Shown here: positions 7,781-17,049 of the stretch, in pieces
Layout: every line of letters starts with the position of its first letter
Position numbering within the stretch: the first letter of the stretch is position 1
Assembly: GCF_036289405.1 (NCBI RefSeq)
Contig: NZ_JAYFFI010000001.1
Span: 124,001 to 188,000 of the forward strand
Reading direction: 5' to 3'
Origin: Pseudoramibacter faecis
GTDB taxonomy: Bacteria > Bacillota > Clostridia > Eubacteriales > Eubacteriaceae
Length of the DNA stretch: 64,000 bases
Translations under genes and position numbers: made by a program
Notes under the pieces: model-generated
The model's database searches: none
What the model was told of the DNA's origin: nothing
The model's input: only the letters and a program-made list of their open reading frames with translations

Positions 7781-10216
7781 TCAGGATTGTTCAAAGGTTA
7801 CCGTGATTTCCGTCTGCCGGTTGACTCTCGTCCCCGCCTTCGGATTTTGCGTTTTTGCAAAGCCTGAACCTTTGATTTTAAGCTTGAGTTTCAGTCCTGT
7901 CAACACTTCGTTGGCTTCCTGCACATTCATTCCGCTCAAATCCGGTACGGTGACCTGATTGCTTTGATCGCTTTGCCTGGTCCCGGTTTCGAGCGCCATC
8001 ACCGTTTTGCCATCATAAATCGATTTGGCTTTAAGGCTTTGGGCCGTGACGATATTGCCTTTGCTCTCGTTGTCTACCCGGTATTTAATGCCTTTTTCGT
8101 CCAGGATCTGCTTCGCGAAGGCCAGCTCCTGTCCTTCCAGATCCGGAACCCTGACCGCATTCTTTTGCAGTTGACTTTTGCCCTTGCCGCTGGGATCCAT
8201 ATAATCGGCCGTCTGCCGCAAAATTTTAATACCAGCCGGCGCCGCCGCCTGAGCCCCAAAAGCACCGGACTGCGCTTCATCAACCACGACGATGGTCGCA
8301 TACCGCGGATTGTTTACCGGTGTAAATCCGAAGAATGACGTCACATATTTCGTGTGCGAATAGGTGCCGTTTTCCACTTTCTGGGCCGTTCCCGTTTTGC
8401 CGCCGATGCTGTAATTGCCGGCAATGGCTGCAAGCTCCGGATTGCCGGTGACCACCTTCTCCATGATTTTGCGCATTTCTTTAGAAGTTGCCCTGGAAAT
8501 GATCTGCTTGGACGACCCCTGAGAGCGGTTGGAACGGATGCCGTTGTTCTTCGTCGACACGACTGTCGGTTGACGATATCGGCCGTTGTTGATCACGCAG
8601 TTCAGGGCGCTGATCAGCTGGATTGGTGTCGTCATCAATCCCTGACCAAAAGACAAGTTAGAATAATCCAACAGGTTGATCTTTTGATCTTCCTGAAACA
8701 CCCGGGTCATGATGCCGCTTTCTTCACCCGTTAATTCAATCCCTGTTTTCTTGCCGAAGCCGTAATCGTAGGCGTAACGATAAAACAGATTCGGATCAAG
8801 CTTTTGAATGATCTGCACCAGTCCCGGATTGCAGGAATTCGAAACCGCATCTGCCGCGGTCTCGACACCGTGAACCGCCGTGCAATTGACGCGCACACCG
8901 CCCACCATGATATAACCGTTGCAAGTCACCTTGGCATTTGGCGAAATCGCGCCTTCTTCAAAAGCCGAAGATGCCGTGATCGGCTTGAACGTCGAACCGG
9001 GCTCATAGGTAAAGTTAACAGCCGGATTGTTCCACATCGCGTTGAGCTTGTCGCTTTTGGACTTGCCCTTCAACTGATCACTGTAATTTTTCACGTAGGC
9101 TTTGTTTAGCTTATTGGGATTGTTCAAATTATAATCCGGCTTGGTGGCCATGGCCAGAATCTCACCGGTTTTGACATCGATCACGACCGCCATACCCCGC
9201 TTGGCTTTATACGCTTTAATCTGTTCGTTCAGTGCCTTTTCCGCAATGGTCTGGATATTGCTGTCGATCGTCAGCACCAGATCCTTTCCCTTTTTCGCCT
9301 TTTTCACAATTTTAGTCTGGGATGGAATGGTATTGCCCGATGCATCTTTTTGAAAATAAGCCACGCCGTTTTCCCCTGAAAGCCACACGTCATAGGTCCT
9401 TTCCACCCCGCTGACGCCATGATAACTCTGATCAGTAAAGCCAAGCACATAGGAAGCAAAATTGCCGTTGGTGTAATAGCGTCGGCTGTCGTCGACCAAT
9501 TCGACCCCGTTGGTGCTCAGTACATTGCCATTTTCATCTTTTGTCGTCATATCCTCGAGAATTTTTTTCGCTAAAGAATTGTCAACCTTAGACTGGACGA
9601 GCACCGCCGAATTTTCTTTTTGCGTCAGATAAGCGTAGGCCTTCTTCTCTGTCAGATTGTCAAACATCGCCGCCAGTGATTTTGCAACGGTATCCGGATC
9701 ATCAATTCGGCGGGGATACACATAGAGCGTCCCGGATTGATACATAATGCCGCCGCGATCTAATCGTCTGGCTTTTCTGCCCTGAGAAGCATTTACCCCG
9801 GTTTTGATCGTCACCGCATCATTTTCCTTTTGGTTGATCTTTTTCTCAAGACTTTCCCGACTCACCGAAAGTTTAGTGCTCAACTCGTCAATGAGTTTTT
9901 CCTTGTGCTTTACATCCCTTGGGACGATGTGCACTGCCTTAGCTGTTGAGTTCTGGGCGAGGATGTTCATATTGCGATCATAAATATTGCCGCGAGATGC
10001 TTGGATATCCACCTCATCCACCAATTGATCCACCTGCCTCGCATATTGATCCGTCGCGTCGAAAACCTGCAGGTAAATCAGCCGCGCCACGATGATCAGA
10101 AAGCCAAGGGTAAAAACGCCGATTACCAGCATCATGCGCCGATTGCGAATACGCTTACTCTGGCGGTTGTCTGCCTTATTTATTTTTTTTGATTGTTTGC
10201 TTCGAAAAAGCCCCAT
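7781..10216 (-). CDS. Class B penicillin-binding protein with PASTA domains (FtsI/SpoVD type)
   Basis: Septal or spore-cortex D,D-transpeptidase anchored by one N-terminal helix (about residues 28-50). A PBP dimerisation region follows. The transpeptidase domain shows Ser408 in STFK, the SNSCN (SxN) motif and the KTGTAQK (KTG) motif. The C-terminus carries two PASTA repeats beginning near VRVPDLEGQ and VTVPDLSGMN. Length is 811 residues. The start is supported by GAGAGG 6 bases upstream. PASTA-bearing class B PBPs in this dcw position are annotated either as FtsI/PBP2B or as SpoVD, and sequence alone does not separate them. Confidence 0.93.
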   Translation of the reverse strand: MGLFRSKQSKKINKADNRQSKRIRNRRMMLVIGVFTLGFLIIVARLIYLQVFDATDQYARQVDQLVDEVDIQASRGNIYDRNMNILAQNSTAKAVHIVPRDVKHKEKLIDELSTKLSVSRESLEKKINQKENDAVTIKTGVNASQGRKARRLDRGGIMYQSGTLYVYPRRIDDPDTVAKSLAAMFDNLTEKKAYAYLTQKENSAVLVQSKVDNSLAKKILEDMTTKDENGNVLSTNGVELVDDSRRYYTNGNFASYVLGFTDQSYHGVSGVERTYDVWLSGENGVAYFQKDASGNTIPSQTKIVKKAKKGKDLVLTIDSNIQTIAEKALNEQIKAYKAKRGMAVVIDVKTGEILAMATKPDYNLNNPNKLNKAYVKNYSDQLKGKSKSDKLNAMWNNPAVNFTYEPGSTFKPITASSAFEEGAISPNAKVTCNGYIMVGGVRVNCTAVHGVETAADAVSNSCNPGLVQIIQKLDPNLFYRYAYDYGFGKKTGIELTGEESGIMTRVFQEDQKINLLDYSNLSFGQGLMTTPIQLISALNCVINNGRYRQPTVVSTKNNGIRSNRSQGSSKQIISRATSKEMRKIMEKVVTGNPELAAIAGNYSIGGKTGTAQKVENGTYSHTKYVTSFFGFTPVNNPRYATIVVVDEAQSGAFGAQAAAPAGIKILRQTADYMDPSGKGKSQLQKNAVRVPDLEGQELAFAKQILDEKGIKYRVDNESKGNIVTAQSLKAKSIYDGKTVMALETGTRQSDQSNQVTVPDLSGMNVQEANEVLTGLKLKLKIKGSGFAKTQNPKAGTRVNRQTEITVTFEQS

Positions 10217-10226
10217 TGATTGCCTC

Positions 10227-10709
10227 TCATTGCTGCATTCGGTTCATCCAACGCGCCAAATAACCGCCAATGCCCTTTGCATTGGCGAGTTGATCCGATT
10301 TTTTCATCACAATATAAACATATTGTTTGGCCGTTGGCTCTGTCATACCGTATTTGCGCGCTTTTGCTTCGATGGCTGCCAAATTCCGCGAACTGATGAT
10401 TTTGCCTTCCAGGCTGTCATTAACCGATTGCTGTTCTTTCACTTGAGACTGCAAGGCGCGCACGTCTCCATCCAGCGACGTGATTGCCGCCTGCTGAAGC
10501 AAAACACCGAAACATGCCGCAAAAAAAATGACAATGCCAAACCGCGCCAGTGAGCGCTGCCGCTTGGCCCTTTGCCGGCGCGCGCCCGGCCGCACCGATG
10601 CCCCGGCGTACATCCGCTGGTCTCTTTCGGCCTCTCCTCCGCGGGAGAGGCGCCGTTTACGCCGTGAGCGCGAAGCTTCTATTTGATTTTTTTTTCGACG
10701 CTGTCTCAT
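10227..10709 (-). CDS. ftsL: FtsL-like septum protein
   Basis: Small bitopic divisome protein. A very basic cytoplasmic tail (MRQRRKKNQIEASRSRRKRR) leads to one membrane helix around residues 60-80. A short extracytoplasmic coiled-coil-like part follows (LQSQVKEQQSVNDSLEGKI). The frame extends upstream to a TTG, but the ATG at 10707-10709 with a GAGAG element is preferred, giving 160 residues. Family assignment rests mainly on position between rsmH and the PBP and on topology, because FtsL sequences are poorly conserved. Its frame opens inside the end of rsmH. Confidence 0.8.
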   Translation of the reverse strand: MRQRRKKNQIEASRSRRKRRLSRGGEAERDQRMYAGASVRPGARRQRAKRQRSLARFGIVIFFAACFGVLLQQAAITSLDGDVRALQSQVKEQQSVNDSLEGKIISSRNLAAIEAKARKYGMTEPTAKQYVYIVMKKSDQLANAKGIGGYLARWMNRMQQ

Positions 10710-10737
10710 TTCGCGCTCTCTTTCTGAATACTCCGAT

Positions 10738-11682
10738 TTAAATGCGTTCGGCAATTCTTAATTTGGCACTTCTCGCCCGGCGGTTGGCTGCAAGTTCTGT
10801 CTCGCTCGGCACAATGGGTTTACGCGTAATCTTTTTAATCGTCGGCACCCGGTCGCAAACGCATTGCGGCAGCTCCGGCGGACAGATACAGGGATCTGCC
10901 TGTTCGGCAAACAGACGTTTAACCAGCCGATCTTCCAACGAATGGAATGTGATCACACAGATGCGCCCACCGGGATTCAGGCGATCGATGGCCGCCTTCA
11001 GCGCGTCGTTCAAAATACGCAGCTCCCCGTTCACCTCGATGCGCAGTGCCTGAAAAGTTTTCTTGGCCGGATGACCCTTGCGCTTGAGCTTTTCCGGATA
11101 CACCGCCTTGATGATCTCCGCCAGCCGGAGGGTCCGCGTGATCGGCGCCTGCGCCCGGGCCTTCACAATGGCGGCCGCAACCCGGCCGGACAATTTTTCT
11201 TCGCCGTATTCCCAAAGAATCCGTTTTAAATCCTCCTGGGAATAGGTGTTGACCACCTTTTCGGCTGTCATCAGACGGCTGCGATCCATCCGCATATCAA
11301 GCGGTCCGTCATGGTGATACGAAAATCCCCGCTCCGCCTGATCAAATTGAAAGGAAGAGACCCCCAAATCGAAAAGAAAACCGTCGGCCTTCTTGATCCC
11401 GGCATGATCCAACACCGTTTCGAGATCGGCAAAATTATTCCTGGCAAAAATTTGATGGCAGCGCTGCGAACGCAGCCGCGTTTCGGCTCGGGATAACGCA
11501 TATTGATCCTGATCGATGCCGATCAGCGTGCCTTGATGGCCCAGCGCGCGGCAAATGGCTTCTGAATGACCGCCGCCGCCCAAAGTGCAGTCCACATAAA
11601 TGCCTCCCGGCACAATGCCAAGCCCTGCGACCGCTTCGTCGCGCAGCACCGTGATGTGCTTTCCCTGATTGTCTTCGTTCAT
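10738..11682 (-). CDS. rsmH: RsmH, 16S rRNA (cytosine-1402-N4)-methyltransferase
   Basis: SAM-dependent methyltransferase of 16S rRNA C1402. The SAM-binding loop DCTLGGGGHS ends at residue 40. FDLGVSSFQ and the C-terminal ITFHSLEDRLVK are family signatures. An open frame continues 39 codons upstream, but the ATG at 11680-11682 has AAGG at the right distance and starts at the conserved TVLRDEAV segment, giving 314 residues, the usual size. It follows mraZ by 10 bases. Confidence 0.96.
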   Translation of the reverse strand: MNEDNQGKHITVLRDEAVAGLGIVPGGIYVDCTLGGGGHSEAICRALGHQGTLIGIDQDQYALSRAETRLRSQRCHQIFARNNFADLETVLDHAGIKKADGFLFDLGVSSFQFDQAERGFSYHHDGPLDMRMDRSRLMTAEKVVNTYSQEDLKRILWEYGEEKLSGRVAAAIVKARAQAPITRTLRLAEIIKAVYPEKLKRKGHPAKKTFQALRIEVNGELRILNDALKAAIDRLNPGGRICVITFHSLEDRLVKRLFAEQADPCICPPELPQCVCDRVPTIKKITRKPIVPSETELAANRRARSAKLRIAERI

Positions 11683-11692
11683 CGCATACCTT

Positions 11693-12121
11693 CTAAATGC
11701 CCAAATCGGCCATCGCATCGGCCAAATTGGCAGCCGTCGCTTCGTTATAGGCCTGCCATTTCGCCTTATCCCAGATTTCAATGCGTTTGGTAACCCCAAC
11801 GATCACCACATTTTTTCGAAGGCTTGCAAAGTCCCGCAACCCCTGCGGAATCCCGACGCGCCCTTGTTTATCCATGGCGCAGGCCGCCGCTCCGGCATAG
11901 AAAAACCGCGTGAAAGCGCGGGCTTTCTTGTCAGCCAGCGGCAATGCACTCAGTTTTTCCTGAAGCACCTGCCACTCGCCTTCCGGGAACCCAAATAAAC
12001 AGCCGTCAAGTCCCCGCGTAATCACAAAGGTCTCGCCGAGAAAATCCCGAAATTTCGGCGGAACGATCAGGCGCCCTTTGTCGTCAATATTATAGGTATA
12101 TTCGCCAAAAATTGCGTCCAT
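11693..12121 (-). CDS. mraZ: Transcriptional regulator MraZ
   Basis: First gene of the dcw operon. MraZ is an AbrB/SpoVT-fold DNA-binding protein that binds repeats in its own promoter. Two swapped-hairpin repeats are visible (NIDDKGRLIVPPKFRD near the N-terminus and MDKQGRVGIPQGLRD near residue 85). The start is set at the ATG at 12119-12121, which follows GGGAGG by 5 bases, giving 142 residues, the family norm. Confidence 0.96.
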   Translation of the reverse strand: MDAIFGEYTYNIDDKGRLIVPPKFRDFLGETFVITRGLDGCLFGFPEGEWQVLQEKLSALPLADKKARAFTRFFYAGAAACAMDKQGRVGIPQGLRDFASLRKNVVIVGVTKRIEIWDKAKWQAYNEATAANLADAMADLGI

Positions 12122-12149
12122 CGTCGCCTCCCTTCGCAATTTTTACCAC

Positions 12150-12179
12150 ATTATACCACATTCCCCCACCACTGCACAA
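12150..12179 (-). promoter_or_regulatory. Promoter of the dcw operon
   Basis: Minus-strand TTGTGC (12174-12179) and a perfect TATAAT (12150-12155) with 18 bases between and an extended -10 (TGG before TATAAT), about 30 bases upstream of the mraZ start. I looked for the GGGAG-type MraZ box repeats. A G-rich run (GTGGTGGGGGA) lies in the spacer, but clear spaced repeats are not evident. Confidence 0.7.
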
Positions 12180-12231
12180 AACTTAAAGGATTTTCTGAAC
12201 TTCCTCTGTTCTTTTCGCCAGCAGCCCAACA

Positions 12232-12266
12232 AAAAAATCCGATCCCGCGAAGGAATCGGATTTTTC
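12232..12266 (-). terminator. Rho-independent terminator after hslO
   Basis: Minus-strand stem AAAATCCGAT/ATCGGATTTT with an 11-base loop and a run of seven T, beginning 3 bases after the hslO stop. It separates hslO from the dcw promoter. Confidence 0.88.
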
Positions 12267-12268
12267 AT

Positions 12269-13180
12269 TTATGCCAACTTATCGTGAATATGCAGACGAT
12301 CAAAGCGGCCGGCGTCGCGAATGGCTTTGAGCGCGTCCACTGTGAAATAATAGACCTCGCCGCAAAAATGACATTTGACCTCGATGGTCTCACCGTCGGC
12401 AATCATTGCATCCATCTCCTTCTTGCCAATGGCCGCCAACGCCCGGGACACTTTCTCCTGATCGCAATCGCAATAAAAAGTCACCGGCAGCCGATCGCTC
12501 ATCACCAGATCCATTTCGCCCAAAATGATTTTTAACATTGCTTCGGGGCTCATGCCCTTGGCCATCATGGCCGTGATGCTCTCGATTTCCGCAATTTTTT
12601 GCTCCAGACGGGTGATCACCTCGTCCGGGATGTCCGGCATCAATTGGATGATGAAGCCCCCTGCCGTCTTCACCGAACAATCCGGATTGATGAGCACGCC
12701 CAGGCCGACCGCCGAAGGGGTTTGTTCTGAGATATTGTAATAATAGGCCAGATCTTCAGCGATTTCTCCTGTCAGCAGTTTGCAGTTGCCGTTATAGGGC
12801 TCTTTCAGCCCCAAATCGCGGATGACCCGCAAGGTGCCTTTACCGATGGCGCCGCCGACATCCAGCTTGCCTTGGGCGTTAAGCGGCAGATCCACTGACG
12901 GATTGCCGGCATAGCCCTTCACCCGGCCGTGACTGTCCGCCGTAACGGTCAGTCCGTGAGCCGGGCCGTCCCCGTTGATCTGCAGGGTCAGCACATCCCG
13001 GTCCCCTTTCATCATGGCGCCCATCATGGCGCCGGCCGAAAGCAGCCGCCCCAAGGCCGCCGTCATCACCGGCGACGTCTGATGACGGGTGCGGGCTTCC
13101 TCCACCGTTTCCGCCGCACTGACGGCAAAAGCGCGGATATGCGCGTCTGCCGCTGTTCCCATAACCATATAATCTGACAT
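12269..13180 (-). CDS. hslO: Hsp33 redox-regulated chaperone
   Basis: Cytoplasmic holdase activated by oxidative release of zinc. The four zinc cysteines are visible near the C-terminus as YCDCDQE and KCHFCGEV (CxC and CxxC). The N-terminal Hsp33 domain contains the conserved MMGAMMKGDRDVLTLQINGDGP-like region, here beginning near residue 45. The start is placed at the fifth codon of the frame (13178-13180) because GTGAGG lies 7 bases upstream, giving 303 residues. Confidence 0.96.
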   Translation of the reverse strand: MSDYMVMGTAADAHIRAFAVSAAETVEEARTRHQTSPVMTAALGRLLSAGAMMGAMMKGDRDVLTLQINGDGPAHGLTVTADSHGRVKGYAGNPSVDLPLNAQGKLDVGGAIGKGTLRVIRDLGLKEPYNGNCKLLTGEIAEDLAYYYNISEQTPSAVGLGVLINPDCSVKTAGGFIIQLMPDIPDEVITRLEQKIAEIESITAMMAKGMSPEAMLKIILGEMDLVMSDRLPVTFYCDCDQEKVSRALAAIGKKEMDAMIADGETIEVKCHFCGEVYYFTVDALKAIRDAGRFDRLHIHDKLA

Positions 13181-13420
13181 TATCTGCCTCACTTTCTAAT
13201 TTTCTGTTTATAATTTCGCACCTTATCTGCGATCTGTTTTAAAAAGAATGTGCTGTTTATTCTACCACGCTTCCTCCATCGCGACAACGCTCATTTACAT
13301 GCCGATGTTTTGAATCCCTTCTGCTTTTACATCAGCGTTTGAATCCGCTCTCCTTTTATATTAAAATTGAAGCGCCATTTTCACATGCTCTCAAAACCAA
13401 CACGCGTCAGGAGGTTTCCC

Positions 13421-14764
13421 ATGCGTAAAGATCTCACTCAAGGCGGCGTTCACCGCAACCTTATTTTTTTCTCCCTGCCCTATTTGCTCGCCTGCTTTCT
13501 TCAAACCTTTTATGGCATGGCCGATCTTTTCATTGCCGGTCAGTTTAACGGTGCCGCGATTATCTCCGCCGTTTCCATCGGTTCCCAGGTGATGCATATG
13601 CTCACGGTGATCATCGTCGGATTGGCCATGGGCACGACCATCGTCATCGGCCGCGCCGTCGGCGCGAAAAACGACCGGGCTTTAACGGCAGCCGTCGGGA
13701 CGAGCATCGCCTGTTTTGCGGCCTTCTCCCTGCTTTTAACCGCCGTGCTGATGTTGGACGTTTCGCCGATTTTAACGCTTTTGTCCACCCCGCCGGAAGC
13801 CGCCGCCGAAGCGCGGCACTACCTGCTGATCTGCTTTGCCGGCATTCCGTTTATCACGGCCTACAACGTCCTCAGCAGCATCTTTCGCGGCATGGGCGAC
13901 GCCAAAAGTCCCATGATTTTTGTGGGCATCGCCGGGGTAATTAACATGGTGATGGATTACCTGCTGATCGGCCCGATGCAAATGGGCGCTGCCGGTGCGG
14001 CTCTGGCCACGGTGCTCTCCCAGGCTGTCTCTGTGTGCTTTGCCTTGGCCGCCTTGCGCCGCTTTGACCTGAACATCGTCCTCCATCGGCGCGATCTGCG
14101 CATCGACCGGTCATCCTTTCGCACCCTCTTTGCTATCGGTGTCCCCGTCGCTTTGCAGGACGGCTTTGTGCAAATTGCTTTTTTATTCATCACGGTGATT
14201 GCCAACCAACGGGGCGTCAACGCGGCGGCGGCCGTCGGCATCGTCGAGAAAATCATCTCCTTTCTCTTTCTGGTGCCGTCGGCCATGCTCTCGGCCATCT
14301 CGGCCATCGTCGCCCAGAATGCCGGCGCCGGCCAACATCGGCGCGGCCGGCAAACCCTCTTTGCCGCCATGCTCATCGCCGTAAGCTTTGGTCTTGCCGT
14401 CAGCGTGATCGTTCAATGGCAGGCGGTAGCGATTCTTAGCCTCTTTATCCGAAGCGATGCCGCTGTCATCACCATGGGCGCCGATTATTTCCGATCTTAT
14501 GTTTTTGACTGCATCTTTGCCGCCATCCATTTTTGTTTTTCCGGTTATTTTTGTGCTTACGGCAAATCACTGCTGTCTTTTGTGCAAAACGCAGTTTCTG
14601 TGATCATCGTCCGCGTCCCGGGGGCCTATCTCGCCACGCGCTATTTCCCCCGCTCTCTTTATCCGATGGGATGGGCCGCACCACTGGGTTCTTTGCTCTC
14701 GGCAGTTCTCTGCGTAATTTTTTTCATCGCCTTTCGGCAACATTGGTCCCGGGATATTCCTTAA
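13421..14764 (+). CDS. MATE family efflux transporter
   Basis: Twelve-helix multidrug and toxic compound extrusion antiporter, 448 residues from the ATG at 13421, which follows AGGAGG by 6 bases. The first segment (RNLIFFSLPYLLACFLQTFYG) and the mid-protein repeat beginning FRTLFAIGVPVALQDGFVQ are the two pseudo-symmetric MATE halves. Substrate cannot be told from sequence. It is divergent from hslO and ends just before a bidirectional terminator. Confidence 0.92.
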   Translation: MRKDLTQGGVHRNLIFFSLPYLLACFLQTFYGMADLFIAGQFNGAAIISAVSIGSQVMHMLTVIIVGLAMGTTIVIGRAVGAKNDRALTAAVGTSIACFAAFSLLLTAVLMLDVSPILTLLSTPPEAAAEARHYLLICFAGIPFITAYNVLSSIFRGMGDAKSPMIFVGIAGVINMVMDYLLIGPMQMGAAGAALATVLSQAVSVCFALAALRRFDLNIVLHRRDLRIDRSSFRTLFAIGVPVALQDGFVQIAFLFITVIANQRGVNAAAAVGIVEKIISFLFLVPSAMLSAISAIVAQNAGAGQHRRGRQTLFAAMLIAVSFGLAVSVIVQWQAVAILSLFIRSDAAVITMGADYFRSYVFDCIFAAIHFCFSGYFCAYGKSLLSFVQNAVSVIIVRVPGAYLATRYFPRSLYPMGWAAPLGSLLSAVLCVIFFIAFRQHWSRDIP

Positions 14765-14786
14765 TAAATGGGTTCAAAAAGCCAAC

Positions 14787-14820
14787 AAAAAACCACGATG
14801 GTTCAGCAATCGTGGTTTTT
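14787..14820 (+). terminator. Bidirectional terminator between MATE and VOC genes
   Basis: Twelve-base stem AAAAACCACGAT/ATCGTGGTTTTT with a 9-base loop. T-runs fall on both strands, so it serves the plus-strand MATE gene and the minus-strand VOC gene that converge here. Confidence 0.9.
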
Positions 14821-14835
14821 ATCGTTTGGGATCAT

Positions 14836-15198
14836 CTAACCCTTTCGGACTTCTTCCAAAATCTGCACGGTGTAACCGTCCGGATCCCGGGTAAAGGCAA
14901 AACGAACGTGAGGACCGGGAGAAATAATCTCCTCAAAACTCACGCCTTGATCTTTGAGCGCTGCCATCGCCTCGTCCAAATCATCCGTTTTAAGACCGAC
15001 GGAAAGCCCCGCGCCATTGCCCGCCGACACGCCGTCGCCGACCAGCTCTAACCGCGGCTGATCGTTCTCGCCGAGCATCGCGATCTCGGTGCCGTGCGCC
15101 GAAAAACGACTGATCATCGGCAATCCCATTAACACATGATAAAATCGCAGCGACGTTTCTAAATCAGCTACATGAATCGTCATCAAATTTAACTTCAT
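14836..15198 (-). CDS. VOC (glyoxalase/bleomycin-resistance fold) protein
   Basis: Small metal-dependent vicinal-oxygen-chelate protein of 120 residues. The N-terminal IHVADLETSLRFYHVLMGL and C-terminal FTRDPDGYTVQILE segments are the two beta-alpha-beta-beta-beta modules. The His near residue 9 and the Glu in the last strand are the usual metal ligands. Lactoylglutathione-lyase-like activity is possible, but the family is functionally broad. GGGAGAAG precedes the ATG. Confidence 0.82.
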   Translation of the reverse strand: MKLNLMTIHVADLETSLRFYHVLMGLPMISRFSAHGTEIAMLGENDQPRLELVGDGVSAGNGAGLSVGLKTDDLDEAMAALKDQGVSFEEIISPGPHVRFAFTRDPDGYTVQILEEVRKG

Positions 15199-15284
15199 TC
15201 TTCTCCCTCTTTTTCTTCACGATTTATCTCCGCGGTATCACAAAGCGATTCTTGCCATCTGTTTTGGGCAAAAAATAAAGACAT

Positions 15285-15305
15285 CGGTATGAGTGCAGCA
15301 TACCG
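15285..15305 (-). terminator. Possible weak terminator after the LTA-synthase-like gene
   Basis: Seven-base perfect stem CGGTATG/CATACCG with a 7-base loop. On the minus strand it is followed after a short gap by an interrupted T-rich run. It lies about 150 bases beyond the stop at 15457. The rest of 15199-15456 shows no gene. Confidence 0.35.
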
Positions 15306-15456
15306 ACGCCTACTCGAACAACCTGTGGCTATTCACATGATATTTCTCTTCATAAGTTATCTTATCACCTGGTTTCGCAGTTGTTCAAGATTAACACTTT
15401 ATATTTCCCCGCTTTTTAAGGGTTCAGACCATGCTAACTTTATTGCCCGTTCAAAT

Positions 15457-17049
15457 TTAATAGAAGTGACGCATATAATAAGTTGACTTCTTGGCTAATT
15501 CTTTGTTGAACTGGTTAAATCCCAATGTTTCAGCCAAGGTTTTCTGATTTGAAAACAGGTTGGCGCCCAGTCCGAGACGATTGCCCTTGATCCGATACCC
15601 CATGCTCGCCAGTGTCGTCGGCAGCATATCCATCGGCGTAAAAATGCGGTTCTTGAGATTGAGAGGCTCCCCTGTATCGCGCGCTCCGTTGATGATGCAG
15701 TTGTAAACCGTCCGATCGTAATAGGAAATTCCGGCCACCAAGTCATTGTCCATTCGGGGATGATCACCCACGATCACAATCACTGTATTGGGATACCAAC
15801 TTTGCTGCTTGGCCCAATTCACGAAATTGTAAACCTGACGGTCGGCGCAATCCACCGCATCAGCCGCCTGACTGCCGTAACGGCGGTAGCAATTCTGGCA
15901 GAGATAGCCGTGGGGAAAATGGGTATCCGCCGTCAGCATTGTAAGATTAAAAGGCTTATTCTTAGCCGCCAGTGCCGTCGCTTCAATCTTTGCATATTCG
16001 TAGAGTTTTGCATCTTCATATCCCCACCACACATGATAATCCTTTGGAATATAGCCACGCTTTTTGGCGGTTTTCAGATCAAAAATCGCATATTTTCCAT
16101 GATTTTTAAAATAAGTGCTGCGCCCGGCAAAACTCGAATCCGAACCGCAGAGGAATTCTTGATTATAGCCTTTTTTCTGCAAAATATCGCCCAAACTTGT
16201 AATTCCCGAAGCAAAGGTTTTTCGCTCGTTCATGCTGTTGCCGTTCGTCGGAAGGGCATAGGGCACCCCGCTGGTCTGAGCAAAGAGCGACCCCATTGTC
16301 CAGCCCGTTCCCGTTGTGTTGTGAAAGCCGCCCAGCTGATTGCCGTCGGAAAACGAAACGTTCTCATTGGCCAGCGCCGTCAAGTTGGGAATATAATTCG
16401 CGTAGGGCTGGGCTCCGCCAACCGACTGAGAGGCATAGGTCGTTTCCATGCTCTCCATATAAATATAAATAACATTTTTTTTGGTTTTGCCGTCAGTGGA
16501 AATACTTGTCCGTTTGGGATCAACATAATATTTTTCGTAAATCTTCGTTCGCTGATTGGCTTTTCGGACATATTGAGTAATGCCAAGACTCTTATCCAAA
16601 TACTGCCAGGCCCCGCTCAGCAGTATAACCGCGCCAACTGTCAGCAACAACCGATACACATAGATCAAATTGATCCGCAGTTTGTGCCGGCCAAACGGCC
16701 ATGTCAGTCTCACCTCGATTTTCGACAATACGCGAAAATCCAGCACGATCAAAACGACGGCCACCACGGCTGCCGTGATAATCTGCGGCAGGCAAAAAAT
16801 CACAGCGCGCGAAAAGAAATGAGTGTTTGCCCCCTTCATCGGCGATGTCACAGTAAAAATAATTTGTTCAATCTTGACGCCAAAAGTCTTATTAAGCCAA
16901 TCTGTAGCCCGATAACTGATCATGGCGACCATCCAGATCAGCGTGATCAATACATAAAAAGCGATTTTGCCGATTTTAGCCCAAAATTGTTTCATCTTCT
17001 GCCGATTTATCTGCTTTTGGATCTGTCTCGACCGCTTCGCCATCCGCAT
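15457..17049 (-). CDS. LTA synthase family sulfatase-fold membrane enzyme
   Basis: Alkaline-phosphatase-superfamily phosphoglycerol transferase of the LtaS/OpgB type, acting outside the membrane. Several N-terminal helices are followed by a large extracytoplasmic domain. Landmarks are IYMESMETTYA (first metal and nucleophile region), FHNTTGTGWTMGSLFAQTSG, TADTHFPHG and VIVGDHPRMDND (metal-binding His/Asp). The frame extends to 17163. The ATG at 17047-17049 with AAGGGG upstream is preferred; another ATG at 16993-16995 is possible. It overlaps the 3' end of the preceding gene by about 74 bases. The polymer it modifies (teichoic acid or other glycerol-phosphate glycan) cannot be assigned. Confidence 0.85.
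   Translation of the reverse strand: MRMAKRSRQIQKQINRQKMKQFWAKIGKIAFYVLITLIWMVAMISYRATDWLNKTFGVKIEQIIFTVTSPMKGANTHFFSRAVIFCLPQIITAAVVAVVLIVLDFRVLSKIEVRLTWPFGRHKLRINLIYVYRLLLTVGAVILLSGAWQYLDKSLGITQYVRKANQRTKIYEKYYVDPKRTSISTDGKTKKNVIYIYMESMETTYASQSVGGAQPYANYIPNLTALANENVSFSDGNQLGGFHNTTGTGWTMGSLFAQTSGVPYALPTNGNSMNERKTFASGITSLGDILQKKGYNQEFLCGSDSSFAGRSTYFKNHGKYAIFDLKTAKKRGYIPKDYHVWWGYEDAKLYEYAKIEATALAAKNKPFNLTMLTADTHFPHGYLCQNCYRRYGSQAADAVDCADRQVYNFVNWAKQQSWYPNTVIVIVGDHPRMDNDLVAGISYYDRTVYNCIINGARDTGEPLNLKNRIFTPMDMLPTTLASMGYRIKGNRLGLGANLFSNQKTLAETLGFNQFNKELAKKSTYYMRHFY

Noticed and set aside
15289..15486. Plus-strand ORF of 65 codons
   Set aside because: No ribosome binding site; it overlaps the 3' end of the LTA-synthase-like gene and a hairpin.
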